DNA from: Phoronis australis
Taxonomy: Eukaryota; Phoronida; Phoronidae
Assembly: GCA_002633005.1 (NCBI GenBank)
Contig: NMRA01000636.1
Span: 109,529-173,528, forward strand
DNA: 64,000 nt
Direction: 5' to 3'
The translations under genes were made by a program, and so were the position numbers. This document shows, one piece after another, positions 12,136 through 24,100 of this stretch. Under the pieces are notes generated by a model, which saw nothing but the letters and a program-made list of their open reading frames with translations, searched no databases and was not told the DNA's origin. Position 1 is the stretch's first letter, and each line of letters starts with the position of its first letter.

Positions 12136-15100
12136 CTGGAATGAAAAGTAAACAAAGGAATTGGTGCTGGCGAATGACAGGTGATGAGAACCACATTTGC
12201 GTATACCTTACAAAGGTATCTTTGTGAACACCTCAAACTAGGATTTTAATGTTCACACAACTTGCATTTACTATAACTGTGAGTTTTATCTTAATTTATT
12301 GAATGTCAAACCATTTTCCGCACTCTTGAGTTTCAGCAATAACTTCTTGTATTGCCACACGTCTAGTCCTGTTGTTTAATTCAAACAGAAGAAGTCCAAC
12401 ACTAATATGTAACACCAAAAGGAGAAAACTTTTCAAAATAATCACGGGTATTTATTCTCTGTACTTCGACCTTCCTTGGTCCTCTAAGGAGTGACTACAA
12501 TGTTAGGAAAGGAAACAGAGCCCAACAAGAAGATGTAGGTGAGAAAACAAACAACACAAAATTGACTCAGTTGGATGTCAAGCAATACATACACAAATGT
12601 GAAACTCAATAGAATGCGGTATTCTCTCGTATTACATCATGTGGTGCTGTCTGTGTTCGTCCCTTTGTATGTGTTTGTTGTTTTCGTGGTGAGCTTGCAT
12701 ACATTAAGTCACATGACTTAGGGCTTAGTTTTTAGGGCTGTCTTGGGTGTACACCTCTGGTGTGAAGATGTGTTTTTCGGAGTGTCCTGGCTTGAGTCCA
12801 GTTGTGAATTACTTGCGTGAAGTCTGACAGCTATAATTACGGTAAGTCTATCTCCTGAACTACCTGCTTGCAGGCTGCATTTACGAAAAACAATTTAAGG
12901 ATTCTAGTGTGACCAGTGTCATGGGAACCTACTAAAGGATGCTCAGTTTTAATTATTAGAACCTCCAAGATCCTAAGGCAGATTCTCACCTGTCTTCAAG
13001 GTGGGCTCTGTTGCCTTTCCTAGCATTTTAGTCATTCCTTAGAGGACCAGGGAAGGTCGAAGTACAGAGAATAAATACCTTTGATTATTTTGAAAAGTTG
13101 TCACCTTTTGGCATTATTGAGAGTTGGACATCTCCTGTTCGAATTACACAGCAGGACTAGATGTTGTGCAGCAATACAATAATTTATTGCTGAAATTTAA
13201 AGAATGCGGAAAATAGTTTAGCTTTCGATTAGACTTGAAAAAAGGCCTGTTACCAGAAGTTGATTTAATTTTGTTTAAGACCTTACCTGAATTTAACTAA
13301 GTATCTACAACACTACAGACTTTAATTAGGCAAAGTTATATATATATATCTTCTGAAAGAAGAAAGCCTGTAGAATTTGATTTTTTACTTAATACCAATA
13401 TGTCATCCATTGGGTCACGTGACCACGTTTTAAATAAAATTTAGCAAAACAGAAAGATAAATCCATAGCAAAGCAAAGGTGTCAATAACATGACCTCAAA
13501 TCACTGTTGCAGTTTTCTTAATTACCATTTCATTTTCGTTTGATGCAAATTTTGAGTTTTTCCATAAATATGAGAAGTCCCTCACGCAAAAAAGGAACAC
13601 TTTAAAAATGATTCCTAACACAGCTTTGGAGTAGTGTTTAAAGTGTCCTATTTGAACATTTTGTACAAGTTCAATCATCCATTTCTCAGATGTGAAGTTC
13701 CAACGTTAGCCAATAAGAGGGTGCATAAAAAGTACAGTGACGGAAATGCTTAGAAATGGTGGCGCCATAATAACCTCATGTTCAAATGGCGTTCAGTGAA
13801 ACACTTACACTCTAATGAGTTCCACAGCATCTTCGTACTTCATTCCTAGCTCCATTAAGGCAATAGCTACCAGTACAGGTGCCCTGAAAGCATTTAAGCG
13901 AGATTGCAATTTCCATCTTGGGCTTCATATTATAGTAAGAATGAACACTTGGTAGTCTTATTTCTGTGTCGCATTGTGGTACTACATCGCAAGACTTAAT
14001 GATTTTCAGTTTTGAAAAGATTGTCCCAGCCAGGGCTAACAATCATGATGCGACTTGCATGTGTCATTAAGAGACTAATAAGGTGCTACTGCCACTACAT
14101 ACATATCACAGCTCTTTTAATGCCAGAGTCGTTCTGGTAATCAAACACAGTAAAGTTTCAACCCTAAACTGCCAAGGAGCAAGAATAGAATATGTGGTTA
14201 GAATGTTTAACAAACCCACGCAACTTTGCCCAGCAAAATCCATCTCAAAATTCCCCAAGATGATTGCACTTAAATTTCATATTTTCATTGCGACAGAGAT
14301 CATACACAGCATCTAGAAGGAGAATATGACCGTTATTGAAGGAGTTCTCAGTCCAACTGGACTGTTTTGAGTTTTGTTTTTGGATTTTGAAGATAACAAA
14401 ATTAAGTCACTACTTTCTCCTTTAGATCACCATGATGATAAATGGAAACCCAATGAAACAGCGTGATTCTGCTGTTTATTGCGCATGCGTTGTTTCTGAG
14501 AAAAATGGTCTTACCCATTGTGCATCAGAAACATTATGTAAATGGTACTATTTGCCAATAATTATCCCAGTTCATCCCATTCAAAACACGGCACTTAATT
14601 AAAAATTTTTGAAGGCATTGTGCCATTTCAGCAAGGTAAACCACTTGCATTTCCCATGGCTTGTAATGATCAATGACAAAAAAGAGGAAAATTTCCAGGT
14701 GACATATGGCTCTACAAATAGATTTATGTGATAGAATATTTTTGTTTTGTAAAATGTCCCTAGAAGCATTTAATTTTTGCATGAAAAACGTTAGAATAAT
14801 GAAAACATGCAAAAAAAGACCAATAACTAGAAATCAAATAAGAATAAATAAACAAACAAAGAGGAAGTCCTCTTAAAAGAAGGAAATTGTAATCCCTGAT
14901 TTCAATGTCAAAAAATGTTCGAAAACCAAGTCAACCTTGCTTGAATTTGAGTACAATTTGGTCCAAATTGCAAAATCCAGATCAAAATTCTCGACCGAGT
15001 AGTGGTTATGTCAAAACCCACAAAATCTCTGTATGGTTTGACAACAAGCGAATAAGGGTACAGGAGTCTGTGCCTTGTAAGTGAAATTTCTTCCAATGAG

Positions 15101-18100
15101 GGGAAAATCCACTCCCCAGTTGCCATCACTACCACTTTACCCAGTATCTCATCTTGTGCAAATTAAAATTTAAATTTCTCAAATAACTCATGTCAAATGA
15201 AGGATCATTCATAATCAGTCATTCAAGAATATGACTGCACTAACCTGCCCAATCCAGCGACACAGTGCACAGCGACACAACACTCAGGATCCTCCTGGAA
15301 TCTGGTCTTTAACAAGTTGAACCACTCACGCAGTATGTCAGGAGGGGGCGCAGTGCCATCATCAAAAGGACAATCCTGAAAATCAACAAAGATGCATAAC
15401 GTCAGCGGGAAGTATCATGAATCACCTAATTCTGTCATCCATTCTCATCTCTGTACCAGAGGGAATAGCTGAATTGCTTTATACAGGTAGCACTGCTTGC
15501 GTTATGAAGTTAATACCCCATAGAGCCATGTAAGGAAATGATTGCTTTGAGTAACGTTTTTGGCATAGACCCTTTGGTATGGTTCACTCCTGCAGAGGGT
15601 CTATGTTCCTGATTACACAGGACAACACCATGGACCAAATGGAGTTCTTTGACATCAACTGGAATATTCATGTCTTTGAGACTTCAGTTCGTCCAAATTA
15701 GGTATGTATGTGACTTGAAACTGGACACCACAGATAATGGAATTTATTGATGTTATGGATTGCTGAGCTGGTAAAAATAACAGCAGGCTGTATGATTGTG
15801 AGAGTCAGGTGCCAGAATAACACACTATGTTTGTGAGAGTGGAGCGTAGGAATAACACACTCTGTGAGAGTCAGATGTCGGAATAATACACTCTATGTTT
15901 GTGAGAGTCGGGTGTCACTATAACATATTCTATGTGTGTGAGAGTCCAGCTTCGGAATAACACACTATATGTGTGTGAGTCCAGCTTCAGAATAAGACAC
16001 TATATGTGTGTGAGAGTCCAGCTTCGGAATAACACACTATATGTGTGTGAGAGTCCAGCTTCGGAATAACACACTATATGTGTGTGAGAGTCCAGCTTCA
16101 GAAAAACACACTATATGTGTGTGAGAGTAAAGCTTCAGAATAACACACTATATGTGTGTGAGAGTCCAGCTTCAGAATAACACACTACGGTAAAGTCGCG
16201 TGATTTTCGGACGGCCCGCCATTTTCGACCAAGAATAAATATTTCCGAAATGAGTTTTTCATAGTCCACGAAATTCGTACAAGGTCCAAAAACTGTTTTT
16301 CAAAGATCCTTGAATTTCGGACATTGTCATAAACATCGGAATTTTGTCCCGCGACTTTCGGACAAGGAAAATTTTAGAAACGGTAATTTGGGATCGACGC
16401 AACTCCCGTGTCACTAAAGCGTTCAACGGATGATTACTACTGAATAAGGCTTGAGTCCGAGAATCGGTNTAACACACTATATGTGTGTGAGAGTCCAGCT
16501 TCAGAATAACACACTATATGTGTGTGAGAGTCCAGCTTCAGAATAACACACTATATGTGTGTGAGAGTCCAGCTTCAGAATAACACACTATATGTGTGTG
16601 AGAGTCCAGCTTCAGAATAACACACTATATGTGTGTGAGAGTCCAGCTTCAGAATAACACACTATATGTGTGTGAGAGTCCAGCTTCAGAATAACACACT
16701 ATATGTGTGTGAGAGTCCAGCTTCAGAATAACACACTATATGTGTGTGAGAGTCCAGCTTCAGAATAACACACTATATGTGTGTGAGAGTCCAGCTTCAG
16801 AATAACACACTATATGTGTGTGAGAGTCCAGCTTCAGAATAACACACTATATGTGTGTGAGAGTCCAGCTTCAGAATAACACACTATATGTGTGTGAGAG
16901 TCCAGCTTCAGAATAACACACTATATGTGTGTGAGAGTCCAGCTTCAGAATAACACACTATATGTGTGTGAGAGTCCAGCTTCAGAATAACACACTATAT
17001 GTGTGTGAGAGTCCAGCTTCAGAATAACACACTATATGTGTGTGAGAGTCCAGCTTCAGAATAACACACTATATGTGTGTGAGAGTCCAGCTTCAGAATA
17101 ACACACTATATGTGTGTGAGAGTCCAGCTTCAGAATAACACACTATATGTGTGTGAGAGTCCAGCTTCAGAATAACACACTATATGTGTGTGAGAGTCCA
17201 GCTTCAGAATAACACACTATATGTGTGTGAGAGTCCAGCTTCAGAATAACACACTATATGTGTGTGAGAGTCCAGCTTCGGAATAACACACTATATGTGT
17301 GTGAGAGTCCAGCTTCAGAATAACACACTATATGTGTGTGAGAGTCCAGCTTCAGAATAACACACTATATGTGTGTGAGAGTCCAGCTTCAGAATAACAC
17401 ACTATATGTGTGTGAGAGTTGGGCATTGGAATAATGCAATGTTCCAGAAAAAAAATTTCATTGTGCAATGAATTTTCTCCATTGATGTAAATTCAGAAAG
17501 AATCATTACTGATATTTACCAATTAGAAAAAAGGTTGTAAAACGATGAGAAACTTGTAACATGTAACCTAACAGACACAATGTCCTTGCAGGTGTATTTC
17601 AAGGAAAAAGAAGAAGTCCGCTAGAGCAATATGTCTGGCATTTCTAAAACATATTTTTTTTGTCATTTCACTGCCTTTTTCACTGTCATTATCAGTAAAG
17701 GCATTTTAGTATACCGTGCCGTTACATATTTAGTTGTTGGAAATTCAAACAACACATGAGGCAAACATTACTCTTATGTCAAAACCGAAGTCGTGCCTCA
17801 CGAAGGCTACATGACACTTGTCTGATTCTTTAAACAATGGAGCTAATGAATGAGTTGAGCTCCTCACACTTGATACCATGGACAAAGAGAAGTTTAATGA
17901 TAATTGAAAGACACAACCTTGTGATTTTCAAGTTTCAACATTCAAACACCACAATCATTGATCAATAACTCTTCTGTTTTTTTCTATCTGAAGGTTGATT
18001 ACAAAGGTTCTCCTAAATACATCAAAACCTAATTTTTATTTCGGTAAAAATTTGTTCTTACATTAATTTATGACAATTGACAAAGTCTGTCACCGCACAA

Positions 18101-21100
18101 CCACAATGATGTCAACAAGAAATCTGGAAAACCCCTTTAAACTTCAGGGCCTTAACGACAAGTATGTGTACTTTTAGTCGAACATCTACAAAATGCAGTA
18201 GTACATATTTTCTGAAAATGGAAAGCCTGAAGAACTTGAGTATTGACGTTATACCAATCTCCCATTAACAGGGTCACGTGACCATGTCATTTTCATAAAA
18301 TTTAGAGAAAAGGAAAGCACAACCACAGTAACAGTAACGAGACCAAATTTCATTTGATACAAATTGTTCATATATGAAATCTCAAAAACTCTGTTACAGT
18401 TTTCTGAATTATCTCATTTTATAGAACTTCATAAGCCTACTCAAAAAAAACAAAAAGACCTGCTTCCTATAGCCCCTTCCGAAAAAGAGCCATTTTAAGA
18501 ACAATTTTTGACTGCGTTTTGAACAAGAGCAACATGGAGCGTTGAAATGTGCCCACGAATGCATCGCAAATGGTGTGCTTTTAGGGTTATTATTTGTATC
18601 ATAAAAATGGCCACTAGATGGCGCGAAAAAGTACAATCCATCCAAATACAGCTATGGATGAAAAACAAAACAGAGCTACCACTAGGAGGCGCCACAGTAG
18701 TCAGTCGCCATCATAAAATGTCCTCTTCACACTGAGAACATTTCAATTTTCAAAACCAAGGTTTGAAAACAGCAAAAATGGAAATTAAGCGGCGCAAAAT
18801 ACCTAGATTCCATTCAAAAACAGGAGAAAAGCGTCATCTCTTCAATAGATGCTTATATTCAAAATTTTATGAAAATCTGTTTTGGACCTTTGAAGAAACG
18901 GAGGAAAACGTAAAAAACTAAAATTGCCACAATAATCCTGAAAGCGGTTTGGTTGATAGACGAGAGGACGCCAAAAAACAGACTAGAAAACAGTAAAAAT
19001 GGCCACTAGGTGGCTCAAACTAGGTTGAATCTATCTGAAAATGGAGAGATGGCGTCACCTCATTAACAGATGCCGGTATGCCAAATTTTATGAAAATACA
19101 TTGAGGACCTTTGAAGATAGAGGTAAACGTAAAAAAATAAAATTGCCACTAGGTGGCACACCAGTAGTCAGATCTGTCTGATAGTCTTCATCCTGTGTAA
19201 TTAACATCATATAAATCCACTTACTAAATTTAGTAAAGACCCACAGCCATAGGCGCAAAAAAGATTGCCACTAAGAGGCGCCACAGTAGTTGAAGCCATC
19301 GCAAAACCATCGACAGCTGTCCACTTCATAGTAAGAACATACATGACAATTTTCGCAATCATCCTTTGAGCGGTTTGGTTGATGGAGGGTGACGCCAAAA
19401 AACAGACTCGAAAACAGTAAAAATGGCAACTAGGTGGCGCAAAATACCTCGAATCCATCCAAAAACGAAAGGATAGCATCACCTCATTAATAGATGCCTA
19501 TGTGCTAAATTTCATGAAAATCTGTTGAGGACCTTTCAAGATACATAGGCAAACGTAAAAAACTAAAATTGCCACCAGGGGGCACAGCAGTACTCGGGTC
19601 GGTCTGAAACTCGTCACCCTCTGTCGACAACCCCATAGGAACACATCTACAAATTTCAATAAGATCCTGCAAGGGGTTTAGGAGATACAGCCATGGATGC
19701 CAGACGCCCGGACGCCCAGACAGAGATGACGGAAATATGTACCCGCATAAAAAGAGTGCATAAAGCATAGGATCTGAAAGTTTCATATAAATCTGATCAA
19801 CCATTTCTGGAATATGATATTCCAAAGTTAGCCAGATTTGGACATTTAAATAGGGTCCTACAGAAACTTAATAAAGAGCCTATTTTGTGCAATTTACACC
19901 TTATTATGGAAACTACCATTATTAACAATTAAGTGGTCCTACAAATCAAATTTGAAGTAGAAACAGACAAGCATGGCCATAACTATGGTTCAAGGTCATA
20001 ACCCTCACATTTCTAATAACAATAAGCATAATACCCTCATTTAACCACCCTGTGACCATTAATGGTAAATCAAGGAGAGGCTACTCAGAACGTATTGCAC
20101 TCCAAACACAGACCAACAAGAAATCACTATCCTTAAAACTCGAAAAGCTACCCGATTATCGGTTATCAGACATATTTGGAAAATACCACTGATCAAAGGC
20201 TACATGTTTAAGAAACAAAAAATCATAGATTTATAAAAATTTCTGTAAATTAGCCAAAGATAAATTCCTGGAGTGTTATACGGCAAGCAACAACAGGCAT
20301 GTCTTAAGACTGGAGAGGAATCATGTTAGGAACAAATTCTTTTACTGTAATTTCTGTAACTTGTACATTTACCATAATCAAAGACAGAATTGCCAAAAAC
20401 TAAGACATGTTGTTGACGAAATGAACCAAATACCCAGACTATGTATACATAGGTGGGAGTGCTCTTAATGGAATTCAGGTTCACCATCAGAGCCATCTAT
20501 TGGTCTAATGCTATTTATATTTTTTAACGTCCTCAGAAATATGCCAGAGATATTAAATCTCTGAGAAGATGTGGCTGAAACTCATTCAAGTAACTTCTTT
20601 TTGCTGCTCTGCAACTAATCTGCTGGTACTTCCATGAACCCATAAACGGTACTGGGAATCATGACTTGGCAAAATAAATTTCGCCAAATACGTTTCTTTG
20701 CCATAAAGTTTGTTACTTGGCAAAAGAATTTTCGTCAAGTATGTTGCTCTGACGTCAAGTTTGTTACTTGGCAGTCAAGTATGTTGGTCTGAAATCAAGT
20801 TTCTTTTTTTTACTTGGTGGAATTCTAGGAATTCTGCCATGTATGTTGGTCTGACATCAAGTTTTTACTTGGCGGAATTTTTCCGCCAAGTATCTTGGTC
20901 TGACAGCAAGTTTTTTGTTCGCTCTCTACAGGTCGCAATTCTGGTCCGATTTTCACGAAATTTGCACACAACATGTTTGCCAAACTACCATTTTAGATAG
21001 AGTTTTGAACGGGCTTTCATTCTTTATTGTAGTTGATTGTCTGCTCTCTATTTGATTTCTTCGCTAGTCACATGAATGTTATCGTGTAATCGTCTTATTC

Positions 21101-24100
21101 ATAATTGCCGCCGTGATTGTCTTGATTGTCGTTGTCTCCCTCATCGTCGTCTTTTCGATTAGTTCCGCCAAGTGTCGCTCCTCCGAGCGCTCTCGTATTT
21201 TTTTTGTTTGTTCGCTCTCTACAGGTCGCAATTTTCGTCCGATTTTCACGAAATTTGCACACAACGTGTAGACCGGAACTGCTAGAACGCTATTGTTTTT
21301 GGTCATGATCGGATACAAAATGGCAGACGTGGCGGCCATTTTGTATCCGATTTCACAGTCAAATACTCGTAGAGGCCGCATTTTTCGACCTACATGGCTG
21401 AAAATCGGTACGAATATACTAGAACGCATGTGCTACAATTGTGCAGAAAAGCGTTGACTTCCGGTTAAAGATGGCGGAAATATTGGACGTGGCGCATGCG
21501 CACCCCGAAATAGGGCTAAAAACGTTTTCTCCTGTAGAGGGCGCAATTGCAAACCAATCACTTTCAAACTGGTCACGTGTTTGTTGAGTTTAATAAGCTT
21601 TTATAAAAAATTATTGAACCGGAAGTCACCTTCAAGATGGCGGCTGTGGGGCATGTTCACACGGTTTCAATCGCTCTGCTGTCGCATTTTTTATGGGAAG
21701 AGCAAATGACGTGAATTTTTGCATGTGGATTCCTTGAAGTATGGCCTTTCAAAAAGTCTGCGAGAGCGTATTTCTCAGACTTACCGTTTTCGAGTTATTT
21801 GACTTTGAATTTCAAAAAAAACCGGCAAATTTTCAATTTTCTCGAAAAATTTTTGGATTTTTGCCAAACTATCACATTAGATAGAGATTTGAACGGGCTT
21901 TCAGAGGATACTTTCCATTTTGCGCTACGACGTCTACTTTTTGAATTATTCGAGATTTTCGGATACCGTTGTCCCTATGCAACGCGCAGGTGGCTGGCTT
22001 TCAGTTCACTTTGTTTTGGTTATGCCTAGTTGACCCAGACTGACTCAGCCAGCACTGTTCTACTGTAGACTAGACCGTCATGTTGCGCCATCTATTGTTC
22101 TTTATTGTAGTTCATTATATGCTCTCTATTTGATTTCTTCGCTAGTCACATGAATGTTACCGTGTTATCCATTTTTGCCACCTTGATCGTCATGATTGTC
22201 TTCGTCTTTTCGATTAAATCCGCCAAGTGTCGCTCTTCCGAGCGCTCTAGTTTTTTTGTTTTGTTCGTTCTCTACAGGTCGCAATTTTCGTCCTAATTTT
22301 CATGAAATTTGCACACGACGTGTAGATTGGAAAGTCCTGGAAGCCTATTGTTTTTGATCATGATCGGATTCAAAATGGCGGATGTGGCGGCCATTTTGTT
22401 TCCAGATTCAGATTCAAATGTTCATAGAGGCCGCATTTTTGACGTGCAAGGCTGAAACTTGGTACGATTATTATAGAACACATGTGCTACAACTGTGCCA
22501 AAAACGTTGACCTCTGGTTAAAGATAGCGGAAATACTCACAATGCCGCATGTGCCCCTCAATATCTGGCTAATAACATTTTCTCCTGTAGAGGTCGCATT
22601 GGCGAACCAATCGTTTTCAAACTGGTCATGCGTTTGTTGCTTTTGATCAGCTTTTATAAAATTTTGTTAAACCGGAAGTTACTTTCAAGATTGCGGCTCT
22701 GGCGCATTTTCACCCATTTTCAATCGTTCTGCAGTCGCATTTTTAACGGGAAGAGCAAATGATCTGAATTTTTGCATGTGAATTCCTTGAAATATGCTCT
22801 TTCAAAAGTTCGCGATAACGTTTTTCTCAGACTTACGGTTAGTTTTTTGACTTTTGAATTTCAAAAAAAAAACAACTTCATTTTTTTCGAAAAATTTATG
22901 GAATGTTGCGAAACTATCAATTTAGATAGAGCTTAAGACAGGCTTTCAGAAGATTTGTTTCGTTTTTTGCAACGACATCTACTTTCTTAATTATTCGAGA
23001 TTTTCTCATAGCGCTGTTCCTTTGTTGACAGCTCTTGCTGCACTGATGTTGGTTTAGCTTCTGTTGAACAAGACCATGAAGACATTGCTCATGGAGGCCG
23101 CATTTTTCGACGTGCAGGGCTGAAAATTGATACGATTATTATACCAAACAAGCACTACAACTACGCCATAAATCTTTAACTTCACGTCAAATGTGGCGGA
23201 AATTTCGACAATGGCGCATGCGCACTTCGATAACTGGCCGAAAATGTTTTGTCTTGTAGAGGGTGCATTGGCGAACCAATCATTTTCAAACTGGTCACGT
23301 GTTTGTTGCTATTGATCAGCTTTTACAAAATTTTGTTTAACCAGAAGTCACTTTCAATATGGCGGCTCTGGCACATTTTCACCCATTTTCAATCGTTCTG
23401 CAGTCGCATTTTTAACGGAAAGAGAAAATGACGTGAATTTTTGCATGTGGATTCCTTGAAGTATGCTCTTTCAAAACTTCTGCGAAAACGTTTTTCTCAG
23501 ACTTATCGTTTTCGAGTTATTTAACTTTGAATTTCAAAAAAATGCAAAATATCAATTTTTTCGAAAAATTCATGGAATGTTGCAAACCTGACAGGTTACA
23601 TAGTTTTGAATGGACTTTCAGAAGATATTTTCAATTTATCGCTAGGACGTGTACTTTTTGAATTATTCTCGAGTTTCTGAAAACGCTGTTCCAAGTGTCG
23701 CTCAAGACTGTAGCCTATTAACTGATTTCTCGCATCTTCTCTAGTCACATGAGTGTCATAGTGTTGCTCATAATCGCCACCTTTATCATCACAATCATCA
23801 TCGTCGTTAATTTCGCCTAGTGTCGCTCAAGATTGTAGGTAGCAATGAACTGTCAGGTCTCGGCCAAGGGGCATTTTCTAGTGCCTACAATTCATATACA
23901 GGGCGTATGTCAGGTTTGGCTCGTTGTTAGAGTAATTTGTTGAAAACACATGCCAGGAAACTGACTTACTTGTGTTTTTGAATGAGAAAAGCCAAGTTTT
24001 TACCTACTTTTGATGCACACCGGTGGCTGTCATTTCCTATCAACCTCTGTCGTCTGCCATCCAAGAAACCGGGCACTTGAACAAGACTGCAGCCTATTTC

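Noticed and set aside
15950-17425. CRISPR-like appearance of the 37-bp array
   Set aside because: There are no spacers between repeats; units are head-to-tail, and the host is a eukaryote.
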